A program made the translations under genes and the position numbers. Below are positions 1 to 8,290 of a stretch of DNA of 10,488 nt, in pieces (the first letter of the stretch is position 1; every line of letters starts with the position of its first letter). Source of the stretch: Acidobacteriota bacterium (GTDB lineage Bacteria > Acidobacteriota > Terriglobia > Terriglobales > Acidobacteriaceae); assembly GCA_021851465.1 (NCBI GenBank), contig JAJZDL010000097.1, positions 1 to 10,488 of the forward strand, in the 5' to 3' direction. The notes below the pieces were generated by a model. That model was given only the letters and a program-made list of their open reading frames with translations, made no database searches and was not told the DNA's origin.

Positions 1-119
1 CGCCCCTCTTCAGCAACGGCCTCAACTACTACATGCACGAGGGTGGCCACGGCATGGTGCCCACCGATTGGGACATCTACCTTCAGTTCCTCAAAGCGAA
101 CCTTCACCCGGAGCAATAG
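1..119 (+). CDS. C-terminal end of an alpha/beta-hydrolase-like (esterase-like) protein, partial
   Basis: Only the last 38 codons are in the window. The frame is open from base 3 to a TAG at 117-119 and starts PLFSNGLNYY. The stretch HEGGHGMVPTDWDIYLQFLK resembles the end of alpha/beta-hydrolase esterases (CE15-like, acetylxylan-esterase-like or prolyl-oligopeptidase-like), where a GGHG-type loop carries the catalytic histidine and a final amphipathic helix follows. The catalytic serine and acid lie upstream of the window, so the subfamily cannot be fixed. The stop is 48 bp before the rhamnosidase gene on the same strand, with no obvious terminator, so the two are probably co-transcribed. An esterase removing acyl or methyl groups from plant polysaccharide would fit that neighbour, but this is inference. 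Confidence 0.6.
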   Translation, partial: PLFSNGLNYYMHEGGHGMVPTDWDIYLQFLKANLHPEQ

Positions 120-167
120 GCCGCGCTCTGGCAAAGCGATTGGCCACAACGTTCCGCAGGAGATCTC

Positions 168-3100
168 ATGGCGTCCATGCGTAAAGCAACATCCGTTGCA
201 GCGATTGCTGCCGTCGCCGCACTCGCCGCCGCAACGCTTGTCTCTGCCCAGAGCGCCAACGTCTCGGCACAGCCTGCCCCCGCTTCATCGGCGCGGGACC
301 CACTGGCACAGGGCTTCCTCGCGCCGCCTGATTCCGCCAAGCCGCGCACCTGGTGGCACTGGACCAACGGCAACGTCACGGAGACCGGCATTACGAAGGA
401 CCTCGAATGGATGAAGCGCGTCGGCATCGGTGGCTTCCAGCTCGTCGATGTCGCGTCGGGCAACGGCCAGGTGGTGGAACCCAAGATCGACTTCGGCACG
501 CCGGAGTGGTACCACGCGGTACTGCACTCCGCCCAACTCGCCAAGCAGCTCGACCTGGAGATGTCGATCTTCAGTTGCGCGGGATGGAGCGAAGCCGGCG
601 GGCCGTGGGTCACGCAGCAGATGGCCATGAAGAAGCTGGTGTGGAGCGAGACGGATGTTGCCGGGCCAGTCCAGTTTGCGGAAAAGCTCGCCGAGCCGCC
701 CTCGAATGAAGGCCCGGTGCGCGATTCCGGCGCGGGTGCGAACGCAATCGCGCCACACTTCTACGCCGATAGCGCCGTCGTCGCCTACCGCACACCCGCC
801 GATGACACACCGATGGCGTCGCTGCATCCCAAGGCGACGAGCAGCGGTGGGCCGATCGACGACAAGGCCCTGCTCGATGACAGCTTGCAGACGGCGGTGG
901 CGATCGAGGCGCCCAAGGACGGCGGCCCGGCGTGGCTCCAGTACGAGTTCGATCAGCCGTTCACGGCGCGCGCCTTGTCGCTGGGAGTGCGAGGGCGAAT
1001 TCCGGTCGGCAAGGTTCTGGCGAGCGACGATGGCGTACACTTCCGCACCGTCCTCGACATGCCGGGGCCGCAGGGGTACCACGGCGCGTCGATCCGTACG
1101 TTTGCCTTCCCCGCAGTCACGGCGAAGTTCTTCCGCATCGAGTTCGACCGCGTGGGGCTCTCCCCGGCGGAGGTCATTCACGGCGAGGCAGCGGAGCCGC
1201 CCGCGCCCTATCCCGGCGCTGCAAATGTCGGCTATGGGATCACCGAGGCCATCTTCTACTCCGACGCGCGCGTCAATCGCTGGGAGGACAAGGGGGCGTT
1301 CGGCAGCCTGATGGACCGCTACGACGTTGTGCCGACGCCGGCCGCGCCCACCGCAGCGGAGATCGCGCGCGGCGACATCGTCGACCTGACCGGCAAGATG
1401 GACAAGGACGGAACGCTGCACTGGGACGTCCCCGCGGGCCGCTGGATCATTCTGCGCATGGGCTACTCGCTGACCGGCGCGAAGAACCGACCGTCCGTCC
1501 CGGCAGGCAGTGGCTACGAGGTGGACAAGCTCAGCTCGAAGTATGTGCAGCAGTACTTCGCGGGCTACATGGATCCCATGAAAGCGCACCTCGGCGACCT
1601 GATCGGCTCGACCGTTCAGTACATGACGATGGACAGTTGGGAGGCCGGGATGCAGAACTGGACCGACGAGATGATCGCCCAGTTCCAGCGCCGACGCGGC
1701 TACGATCCCACTCCCTATCTACCGGTGCTGGCCGGGCGCGTGGTGGAGAATGCCGATGTCAGCGACCGCTTCCTGTGGGACTTCCGCCGCACCCTCGCAG
1801 ACCTGTACGCGGGCGACTTCTACGGCACCATGGACAGCGAACTGCACAAGCTGGGCATGAAGGCGTACTCGGAGGCATCCGGCGTCGCGCTGGAGATCCC
1901 CGAAGACACGCTGCTGAACAAGAGCCACATCGACATTCCCATGGCCGAGTTCTGGGTCCATGCGCTGCACCCCGAGTCGATGTACTACGTCGATGTGCGC
2001 GGCGCAGCCTCCACCGCGCATCTCTACGGCAAGCCCCTGGTGGCCACGGAGACCTTCACCGGCGGCGGATACGAGTCGCCCTACACCTTCAAGAAGATCG
2101 CGGACTACTGGTTTGCCCAGGGTGTCAATCGCCTGGTCTTCCACACCTCGGCGGAGCAGCCGCTGGACACCAAGCCGGGGAACACGATGGTGGGCAGCCA
2201 CATCAACCGCAACATCACCTGGGCCGAGCTGGCCAAGCCGTTTATGACCTATGTGGCGCGCGTCTCCTACCTGCTGCAGCAGGGCGATCCGGTCGCCGAC
2301 CTCGCCTACCTGCTGCCCGAGGGTGCGCCCTCGACGATGCCCTTCTGGGGCGACGGACTGCAACCCGCGCCGCCCGCCGGATACGACTACGACGTCGTCA
2401 ACACCGATGTCCTGCTGAACCGCACCAGTGTCGCGGCGGACGGGCGCATCCACGTCGAGGGCAGCGCCGCAATGCCCAACGGGATGAGCTACCGCGTGCT
2501 GGTGCTGCCGCCAACCAGGCAGATGACCCCCGAGGTCGCGCAGAAGCTGCATGACCTGGTTGCGGCGGGGGCGACCATCGTCGGTCCGCGGCCAACCAGT
2601 TCGCCGAGCCTGCTGCACTATCCCGATGCCGACGCGCAGGTGCAGTCGCTCGCCATCGACCTCTGGGGCGATATGGACGGCGTCACGCTCAACCAGCACG
2701 CCTTCGGCAAGGGTATGACCTACTGGGGCATCACGCTCGATGAGGTGCTCACGCGCCTCAACACGCCGCGGGACTTCGCATCGAGTGGCTCGCTCGAACG
2801 CCCTCCCGCCTGGATTCATCGCCATACTCCGGACTCCGACATCTACTTCGTCGCCAACCAGGACGACGCGCCGATACACATCGACGCGCGTTTCCGTGTC
2901 ACCGGCAAGGACGTTCAGATCTGGCGTCCCATGGAGGGCGCGATGACCGACGACAGGCCCGGCGATACGGCTGGGTACAACACCGTCACCCAGGTCTCCG
3001 ACCGCAGCGGCAACCGCCAGCCGGGGATTGAACCGGCGGTGTATGTTGCTGGCTCCGGCCTCACTACAGTCCCTTTGGATCTCGCCGAACGGGAGTCCGT

Positions 3101-3719
3101 CTTCGTCGTCTTCCACAACGCAGCGCCTGCGCCTGCGCGCAGCGCGTCGTCGCCGGTGGAGACGAAACTCGCCACGCTCTCCGGGCCATGGACGCTCACC
3201 TTCCCTGCACACTGGGGCGCGCCGCCCAGCATTCGGATGCCAAAGCTCACATCCTGGACCGACAGCTCCGATCCCGGCGTCAAGTACTTCTCCGGCACCG
3301 CAACCTACAGCAAGACCGTGCAGGCGCCGGCCTCGTGGTTCCGGCCCGGCCAGCACATCTGGATCGACCTCGGCACGGTCCGCGACATCGCCGTGGTCAA
3401 GCTGAACGGCAGGTCCGCCGGGTTGGTGTGGGCGCCGCCCTACCGCCTCGATGTCACCGGCGCGTTGAAGCCCGGAGCGAACAAGCTGGAGATCGAGGTG
3501 ACCAACGAGTGGACCAACCGCCAGATCGGCGACCGGCTCCTGCCAGTGAACGAGAGAATCCTGGCCCAGCCGGGTGGGGCCGCGCCGGCAACTGGAGCCG
3601 CTGCTGGTGCGCCGCCGGCACGCGCTGGTGGCGGCGGCGGCTTCGGATTTGGCCCGCGAGTGCCGCCGGAGTCGGGATTGCTGGGCAACGTCACCTTTGT
3701 CGCCCAGCGCAACCCCTAG
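168..3719 (+). CDS. Secreted GH106 alpha-L-rhamnosidase-type glycoside hydrolase
   Basis: This 1183-aa protein probably removes terminal alpha-L-rhamnose from plant polysaccharides such as rhamnogalacturonan. The start at 168 is supported by AGGAG at 158-162 with a 5-nt spacer; the next ATG (177) is spaced worse. Residues 1-27 look like a signal peptide (RK, then an Ala-rich core, cleavage near VSA|Q). W62-W63-H64-W65 opens the catalytic region in the way typical of GH106 (...WWHWTNGNVTETGI). About 233-328 resemble an inserted discoidin-like beta-sandwich. The segment with DSWEAGMQNWT (D489, E492) and that with ATETFTGGGY (E628) hold the conserved acidic residues expected in the active site. 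About 760-835 look like an alpha/beta accessory domain, and about 1040-1126 (YFSGTATYSKT ... NRQIGDRLLP) like the GH2-type sugar-binding sandwich. About 1134-1163 is an Ala/Gly/Pro-rich low-complexity stretch. Length fits large GH106 proteins. The family call is strong; the exact substrate is inferred. Confidence 0.9.
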   Translation: MASMRKATSVAAIAAVAALAAATLVSAQSANVSAQPAPASSARDPLAQGFLAPPDSAKPRTWWHWTNGNVTETGITKDLEWMKRVGIGGFQLVDVASGNGQVVEPKIDFGTPEWYHAVLHSAQLAKQLDLEMSIFSCAGWSEAGGPWVTQQMAMKKLVWSETDVAGPVQFAEKLAEPPSNEGPVRDSGAGANAIAPHFYADSAVVAYRTPADDTPMASLHPKATSSGGPIDDKALLDDSLQTAVAIEAPKDGGPAWLQYEFDQPFTARALSLGVRGRIPVGKVLASDDGVHFRTVLDMPGPQGYHGASIRTFAFPAVTAKFFRIEFDRVGLSPAEVIHGEAAEPPAPYPGAANVGYGITEAIFYSDARVNRWEDKGAFGSLMDRYDVVPTPAAPTAAEIARGDIVDLTGKMDKDGTLHWDVPAGRWIILRMGYSLTGAKNRPSVPAGSGYEVDKLSSKYVQQYFAGYMDPMKAHLGDLIGSTVQYMTMDSWEAGMQNWTDEMIAQFQRRRGYDPTPYLPVLAGRVVENADVSDRFLWDFRRTLADLYAGDFYGTMDSELHKLGMKAYSEASGVALEIPEDTLLNKSHIDIPMAEFWVHALHPESMYYVDVRGAASTAHLYGKPLVATETFTGGGYESPYTFKKIADYWFAQGVNRLVFHTSAEQPLDTKPGNTMVGSHINRNITWAELAKPFMTYVARVSYLLQQGDPVADLAYLLPEGAPSTMPFWGDGLQPAPPAGYDYDVVNTDVLLNRTSVAADGRIHVEGSAAMPNGMSYRVLVLPPTRQMTPEVAQKLHDLVAAGATIVGPRPTSSPSLLHYPDADAQVQSLAIDLWGDMDGVTLNQHAFGKGMTYWGITLDEVLTRLNTPRDFASSGSLERPPAWIHRHTPDSDIYFVANQDDAPIHIDARFRVTGKDVQIWRPMEGAMTDDRPGDTAGYNTVTQVSDRSGNRQPGIEPAVYVAGSGLTTVPLDLAERESVFVVFHNAAPAPARSASSPVETKLATLSGPWTLTFPAHWGAPPSIRMPKLTSWTDSSDPGVKYFSGTATYSKTVQAPASWFRPGQHIWIDLGTVRDIAVVKLNGRSAGLVWAPPYRLDVTGALKPGANKLEIEVTNEWTNRQIGDRLLPVNERILAQPGGAAPATGAAAGAPPARAGGGGGFGFGPRVPPESGLLGNVTFVAQRNP

Positions 3720-3770
3720 TCGCAAGGCCGTATACACATATATCCACGAGTTAAAGCGCTGATTCTAAAT

Positions 3771-3811
3771 ATTGTCATTCTGAGCCATAGGCGAAGAATC
3801 CCCGTATTTCG
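3771..3811 (+). repeat. Dispersed intergenic repeat, GAATCCCC type
   Basis: ATTGTCATTCTGAGC (3771-3785) followed by GCGAAGAATCCCC and ATTTCG. The same modules in the same order occur at 9828-9866, so this is a repeat family within the window. Here the middle reads CATAG and in the other copy GCA. It lies between the rhamnosidase stop and hemL; whether it ends transcription or is a passive REP-like element cannot be told. Confidence 0.75.
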
Positions 3812-3874
3812 TCGTTGCTTCTTTCCTCGTTGAGCGCCGGTCCTGTACTTTTTGGACAGCTTCGCAAGCGATGC

Positions 3875-3902
3875 GCATGTCCTCCTATACTGGAGGACAT
3901 GC
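3875..3902 (+). promoter_or_regulatory. Perfect palindrome over the hemL Shine-Dalgarno and start codon
   Basis: GCATGTCCTCC (3875-3885) and GGAGGACATGC (3892-3902) are exact reverse complements around the 6-nt loop TATACT. The right arm contains both the GGAGG motif (3892-3896) and the hemL ATG (3899-3901). The loop also matches a -10 hexamer placed 7 bp before the ATG, which would give a leaderless transcript. It could be an operator, an RNA hairpin hiding the start, or both; no convincing -35 is seen (best TTCGCA at 3861, 19-bp spacing). Confidence 0.6.
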
Positions 3903-5209
3903 AGAGCGATAGCAGGGACTCCAAACCGCTTGTGCGATCGCTGGATTTGCAGCGGCGCGCCGAGCAGTACTTTCCCGGTGGGGTCAACTCGCCGGTGCGG
4001 GCCTTCCGCGCCGTCGGCGGCAATCCACCGTTTGTGGCGCGCGCCGAGGGCGCGTACCTCTTCGACGCCGAGGGCAACCGCTGCCTCGACCTCTTCGGCT
4101 CCTGGGGCCCGATGATTCTGGGCCACGCCTTTCCGCCCGTCGTCGAGGCGGTCCGCGAGGCCGCTGGCCGCGGCACCAGCTTCGGCGCCTCCCACGCCAG
4201 CGAGGCAAACCTCGCCGAGCTGGTGCGCCGCTGCTTCCCCTCGGTCCAGAAGATGCGCTTCGTCAGCTCCGGCACCGAGGCCTGCATGTCGGCCATCCGC
4301 CTCGCGCGCGGATTCACCGGGCGCAACTTCGTCGTCAAGTTCGAGGGCTGCTACCACGGCCACGCAGACGCTCTGCTGGTCAAGGCGGGTTCGGGCGTGG
4401 CGACTCTGGGCATTCCCGGCTCCGCGGGCGTCCCGGCGGAGACGGCGCAGCACACGCTGGCCCTGCCCTATAACGATCTGCCCGCGGTGGAGGCGGCCTT
4501 CGCCGCGCATCCGGCGCGGATCGCCTGCATCCTGGTCGAGCCTGTCGTCGGCAACGCGGGAACGATTCCGCCCGCCCCCGGCTTCCTCGAAGGCCTGCGG
4601 CGAATCGCCACCGAGCAAGGCGCGCTGCTGGTCCTCGACGAGGTGATGACCGGCTTCCGCCTCTCGCTGGGCGGCGCGCAGCAGATCTACGGCATCAAGC
4701 CCGACCTGACTACGCTGGGCAAGATCCTCGGCGGCGGCCTGCCCTGCGGCGCCTTCGGAGGCCGCGCCGACGTGATGGACCGGCTTGCGCCGCTCGGCCC
4801 GGTCTATCAGGCCGGAACGCTCAGCGGCAATCCGCTCGCCATGGCCGCCGGAATCGCCACCCTCGCGCACCTCATCGCGCATGAGGGCGAGATCTACCCG
4901 CAACTGGAACGAACCACCCGCGGCATCGCCGAGGGGGTCGCCGATCTGGCGCGCGAGGCAGGAGTTCCGCTCACCGCAAACCGCGTCGGCTCGATGTTCA
5001 CCTGGTTCTTTACCGCCGGGCCGGTGACGGACTTCGCCTCGGCGAGCGCCTCCGACACCGCCTCCTTTGCGCGCTTCCACCGGCGCATGTTGCAGTCGGG
5101 TGTCTGGCTGCCGCCCAGCCAGTTCGAGGCCGCCTTCGTCGGCGCCGCCCACGGCGCCGCCGAGGTCGAGCAGGTCCTCGAAGCCGCGCGCGCAGCCCTT
5201 GCGCTGTGA
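3899..5209 (+). CDS. hemL: Glutamate-1-semialdehyde 2,1-aminomutase
   Basis: A 436-aa PLP enzyme that converts glutamate-1-semialdehyde to 5-aminolevulinate, the last step of the C5 route to haem and other tetrapyrroles, in the cytoplasm. It carries the family's N-terminal PGGVNSPVRAF signature, a GTEA motif (SSGTEACMSAIRLARGF), the CYHGHADALLVK block, LDEVMTGFR with the cofactor-binding aspartate D247, and TTLGKILGGGLP with the Schiff-base lysine K275. Length is normal for HemL. The ATG at 3899 was chosen because it gives the usual short N-terminus; GGAGG lies only 2 nt upstream, closer than normal. A TTG start at 3815 would add 28 residues running through the repeat region and is unlikely. 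The gene is monocistronic as far as can be seen and ends 31 bp from the convergent ATPase gene. Confidence 0.96.
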   Translation: MQSDSRDSKPLVRSLDLQRRAEQYFPGGVNSPVRAFRAVGGNPPFVARAEGAYLFDAEGNRCLDLFGSWGPMILGHAFPPVVEAVREAAGRGTSFGASHASEANLAELVRRCFPSVQKMRFVSSGTEACMSAIRLARGFTGRNFVVKFEGCYHGHADALLVKAGSGVATLGIPGSAGVPAETAQHTLALPYNDLPAVEAAFAAHPARIACILVEPVVGNAGTIPPAPGFLEGLRRIATEQGALLVLDEVMTGFRLSLGGAQQIYGIKPDLTTLGKILGGGLPCGAFGGRADVMDRLAPLGPVYQAGTLSGNPLAMAAGIATLAHLIAHEGEIYPQLERTTRGIAEGVADLAREAGVPLTANRVGSMFTWFFTAGPVTDFASASASDTASFARFHRRMLQSGVWLPPSQFEAAFVGAAHGAAEVEQVLEAARAALAL

Positions 5210-5240
5210 GGGCGCTCGTCGCAGGCATGGGAACGGTGCT

Positions 5241-7652
5241 CTATGAGAGTTGCAGGCGCGTGAAGACGGGGATCTTCACTGCGTCGAGAACCAGGCCATA
5301 CACCGCAGCCGCTGCAAACGCACCCGCCAACACCGAGAGCGGTAGAGGCGTCATCGCAACTCCGCAGTAGGCCATCGTCGAGATGGTCAACACCCCAGCC
5401 ACGCTGGTGAGGACAAGCCATGCGCTCGGTCGCCGTCCCCACATGTGCCTGTGTTCGCGGATGGCGAAGATCGTGAACTGGCTGCCATTGTTGATCGAGA
5501 CGATCGTGAGAGTTCGGAGCGCGCCGATGCCGAGGTGCAGCCCAAACTGCCCATAGGCCAGCACCGCGGTGCAGAACGCGAGATAACAGGTCCCCAGCAG
5601 CGTTCCTGCGAGGGTGATCTTGCCGATCTTCCAGGTGTTCGGCATCGCCGACGGCCTCACTCTGTCCGTCGTCAGCGACATACTCATGAAGTCCCCTGTG
5701 AACATCAGGATGATCATCAGCATCGGGGTCAGGATCGCATGTCCAGTCATCGCGAGGCCGACTGCCAGCACAAGCAGTTGCGCAATCTTTTTGACCATCG
5801 AGTTCAACGTGTAGGTCAGAATGCGCTGAAACGTCGTCCTGCCCTCTTTGACGGCGGCAACGATGCCGCCCAGCCCCGCTTCGGTCAGCACAACGCCCGC
5901 CGCCGACTTCGCCACATCGGTCGCCGTCGAGACCGCAATGCCGATCTGCGCCTGGCGCAGCGCGGGCGCGTCGTTCGCCCCATCGCCGCACATCCCGACC
6001 GTGTGGCCGTTCTTCTGAAATGCCTTGACCAGGTTGAACTTTCCTTCGGGAAGAACGCTTGCAAAGACCGCGTAGTCCTGCGGCTTGACCGCGTCGGGAA
6101 CCGCGCCCGGAGGGCACACAGGCCCGTCCAGTCCGACCAGATGCGCGACGATTCCCGCCGTCTCCGGAGCGTCGCCCGTCACCATCACGGTGCGCACGCC
6201 CAGCCCCTTCAACTCCGCGATCAGCGACGACGAGTCGCTGCGCGGAGGGTCGCTCAGCGCGATAAAGCCGACCATCTGCATCGCGTCCGCGGCGCCCGCG
6301 GCCACCGCCAGGACCCGAAAGCCTTGCTTCTCCAGCTCGTCTGCGATCGCGGCCGCCGTGGGGGCCGCTGCCGCAAGTCCGGCAACCGCCAGATACGCCC
6401 CCTTGACGATGCGCTCCTGGCCGCCCCGCGCATCGCTCGCCGTGGCCTCGGAGATCTTCTTGGCCGGGTCGAAGGGAACGAAGTTGTTGAGCTTCGGCAG
6501 GTCGGATGCCAGCTTCTGCGAGGCAGCCTCGCGAATGGCCTTATCGACCGAGTCCTCTCCACCATCGGAGCTGGCCAGCGCGGCCAGCCCAAGAACCTGC
6601 GCCTCGTCGTAGCCGGGCAGCGGGCGCACGCTGGTCACAGAGAGAGCGTTGAGGGTGAGCGTCCCCGTCTTGTCCGAGCAGAGGACGTCGATGGTAGCGG
6701 CCTCATCGACGGCGGAGAGGCGCGTCGGCAGAACGCCGAGTTTTGCCAGCGAACGTGCGCCCAGCGCCGCCGCCAGCGTAAACGTCGCGGGCAATGCGAC
6801 TGGGATCGCCGCCAGGATGGCCGTCAGCAACAGCGGTATGGTCTCGCTCCACGGCATCGAATGCAGATACGCGTAGGTCCCCATCAGCACGATGACCCCG
6901 GCATTGAAGATCGAGAGATTGCGGATGATCCGCAACACGGCCTTCTGCTGTGAACTGACCGCGTGGGCCGTGCGCACCAGCTCCGCCGTGCGCCCGAACT
7001 TGGTGCGCGCGCCGGTCGCCGTCACCACCGCCGTCGCCTCGCCGCGACGCACCAGCGCACCGGCATAAGTATCGGCTCCCGCGCCCGCTTCAATGGGCAG
7101 CGATTCGCCGGTCAGCATCGACTGGTCGAGCAGAACGGAGCCGTCGACCAGATGCACGTCGGCGGCCACCACTCCGCCCAGCGACAGCTTCACCACGTCG
7201 GCGCATACCAGCTCCGCAGCCGGAATCGTCTTCCACGCGCCATCGCGCCGCACCGACGCATTCAGCGCAAGGCGCTTCTTCAACGCGGCGAGCGTGGCCT
7301 GCGCGCGGCCCTCCTGAAAGTAGCTCAGCGCCGCATTGAAGACAAGGAGCCCCGCAATGACCGCCGCCTCCGCATATTTGTGCAGGACGATCTGAAGCAC
7401 AATTGCGGCTTCCAGCAACCACGGCACCGGCGCCCAGAACTTCGCCAGCGCATCGCGCAAGGGATGCGCCGACGTGTCCGGCATTGCATTGGGCCCGTCT
7501 TTCGCAAGGCGGCGGCGCGCCTCCTCGCTGCTCAGTCCGTCCGATGCGGAACTCCCAGCGGGCGCAGAACTCTGCGGCGGATTGGCCGGTGCATCGGCTG
7601 GCTGCGCCGGTGCTTTGCAGGCCTCCAGTCCGTCATTCTTCTCTTCTGTCAT
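5241..7652 (-). CDS. P-type (type IIIA) plasma-membrane proton-efflux ATPase
   Basis: An 803-aa ion pump that couples ATP hydrolysis to proton export across the inner membrane. Motifs in order: N106 in M2 (LLVFNAALSYF), actuator TGES at 181-184, M4 with IPVALPATF near 281, phosphorylation site CSDKTGTLT with D327, KGA with K417 in the nucleotide-binding domain, MVTGD, the GDGANDAPAL hinge at 556-561, and M6 FTGDFMSM with D654 before DRVRPS. N106 and D654 line up with the Asn/Asp pair that defines proton transport in plant AHA2-type pumps, which argues for H+ rather than Ca2+, Mg2+ or heavy metal. There is no plant-like C-terminal regulatory domain; the protein ends soon after the last membrane helices. 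The first 40 or so residues are a Pro/Ala/Ser-rich tail. The ATG at 7652 was chosen (GGGGAG lies just upstream); a TTG at 7703 would add 17 residues of shadow-like sequence. Confidence 0.93.
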   Translation of the reverse strand: MTEEKNDGLEACKAPAQPADAPANPPQSSAPAGSSASDGLSSEEARRRLAKDGPNAMPDTSAHPLRDALAKFWAPVPWLLEAAIVLQIVLHKYAEAAVIAGLLVFNAALSYFQEGRAQATLAALKKRLALNASVRRDGAWKTIPAAELVCADVVKLSLGGVVAADVHLVDGSVLLDQSMLTGESLPIEAGAGADTYAGALVRRGEATAVVTATGARTKFGRTAELVRTAHAVSSQQKAVLRIIRNLSIFNAGVIVLMGTYAYLHSMPWSETIPLLLTAILAAIPVALPATFTLAAALGARSLAKLGVLPTRLSAVDEAATIDVLCSDKTGTLTLNALSVTSVRPLPGYDEAQVLGLAALASSDGGEDSVDKAIREAASQKLASDLPKLNNFVPFDPAKKISEATASDARGGQERIVKGAYLAVAGLAAAAPTAAAIADELEKQGFRVLAVAAGAADAMQMVGFIALSDPPRSDSSSLIAELKGLGVRTVMVTGDAPETAGIVAHLVGLDGPVCPPGAVPDAVKPQDYAVFASVLPEGKFNLVKAFQKNGHTVGMCGDGANDAPALRQAQIGIAVSTATDVAKSAAGVVLTEAGLGGIVAAVKEGRTTFQRILTYTLNSMVKKIAQLLVLAVGLAMTGHAILTPMLMIILMFTGDFMSMSLTTDRVRPSAMPNTWKIGKITLAGTLLGTCYLAFCTAVLAYGQFGLHLGIGALRTLTIVSINNGSQFTIFAIREHRHMWGRRPSAWLVLTSVAGVLTISTMAYCGVAMTPLPLSVLAGAFAAAAVYGLVLDAVKIPVFTRLQLS

Positions 7653-7693
7653 GGCTCCCCGTGGGCTTGCAGATGCTGGTCGCGCAACGCGCT

Positions 7694-7767
7694 CCACGCG
7701 CAATCGCGCGCTGCGTGGAACCTCATCTTCTCCCGCACCGGGAGTTGAGTCTGTTCTCTATAGGACA
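7694..7767 (-). promoter_or_regulatory. Possible promoter and structured leader of the proton ATPase gene
   Basis: On the minus strand TATAGA (7762-7757) is a candidate -10, but only a weak -35 is present. It sits in an imperfect palindrome, TGTTCTCTATAGGACA on the plus strand (7752-7767), with 6 of 8 position pairs complementary. The leader between here and the ATG at 7652 could form two hairpins: CTCCCG/CGGGAG (7730-7744, 3-nt loop) and CCACGC/GCGTGG (7694-7718). Support is modest. Confidence 0.25.
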
Positions 7768-7795
7768 TGGCGCCGCCGCTAAAGGTTGCCGCCGT

Positions 7796-7981
7796 TTACA
7801 ATTGCGCGGCGCGCTCCAGCTCCGCAACGTCGAGCTTCTTCATCCCCATCATGGCCTGCATCGCCTTGGGGTGCCGGATGAGTTCCGGCAGGCGCGCCGG
7901 CACGATCTGCCACGAAAGGCCGAACCGATCTTTCAGCCAGCCGCACTGACTCTCGCTGCCTCCATCCGAGAGCTTCGTCCA
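7796..7981 (-). pseudogene. 3' fragment of an interrupted VOC (PhnB-like) family gene
   Basis: Reads WTKLSDGGSESQCGWLKDRF, then GLSWQIVP and a helical end KAMQAMMGMKKLDVAELERA, stopping at TAA 7798-7796. This is the typical C-terminal third of the 3-demethylubiquinone-methyltransferase-like / PhnB-like VOC proteins, including the CGWLKDRFGLSWQ block. Family-like sequence begins abruptly at the tryptophan (7981-7979). Upstream the frame stays open to about 8107 but shows nothing family-like and no ribosome binding site, so this piece is not an independent gene. It continues exactly where the fragment at 8332-8628 stops. Confidence 0.8.
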
Positions 7982-8161
7982 GCAGTGCAATGATCCGGAC
8001 GTTGGACGGCAAGCCGAACGAGGTACGCTCGGCCTTCGACAGATATGCCAAAGACTCCGATGCAAACATGCCCGGCCACGCCAGAATGTTTGGCGAGGGG
8101 AACGCATTCGACGCTTTCAACCACGCTTTTGGGAGTAAATTAGCAGAAGAGGAGTACCACG

Positions 8162-8290
8162 ATGGCTACGAAGCAGCCGCAACCAAAACCCCCAACACCA
8201 CGGCAGGCGCAGACGCGACGGGTCATCAAGGCCTACCTGTCGGCACCAATCGAGACGCGGCACCTGGCGGCGCGGAAAGCGCAAGCCTAA
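8162..8290 (+). CDS. Possible 42-aa basic small protein carried by the insert
   Basis: The ORF starts ATG at 8162 with AGGAG at 8150-8154 and a 7-nt spacer, one of the best ribosome binding sites in the window, and stops at TAA 8288-8290. The product begins MATKQPQPKPPTPRQ, a proline/glutamine-rich stretch, then a probable helix with RRVIKAYLSAP and a basic end (RHLAARKAQA). It has about nine Lys/Arg against one acidic residue, so a nucleic-acid or ribosome partner is conceivable, but no family is recognised and no function is claimed. It runs opposite to the broken VOC gene and is followed after 2 nt by a short GC hairpin (8293-8306). No clear promoter is seen. It may be a real small gene or a chance ORF. 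Confidence 0.45.
   Translation: MATKQPQPKPPTPRQAQTRRVIKAYLSAPIETRHLAARKAQA

Noticed and set aside
1719..3737. Long minus-strand open frame opposite the rhamnosidase gene
   Set aside because: Arg/Gly/Val-rich shadow of a GC-rich gene; no recognisable domain.
3815..3898. TTG start giving hemL 28 extra residues
   Set aside because: The extension runs through intergenic sequence beside a repeat and is not like HemL N-termini; ATG 3899 gives the usual length.
3716..5152. Long minus-strand open frame opposite hemL
   Set aside because: Shadow frame; the plus strand has unmistakable HemL motifs.
5210..5240. Search for a bidirectional terminator between hemL and the ATPase gene
   Set aside because: No convincing stem-loop with a T-run in the 31-bp gap.
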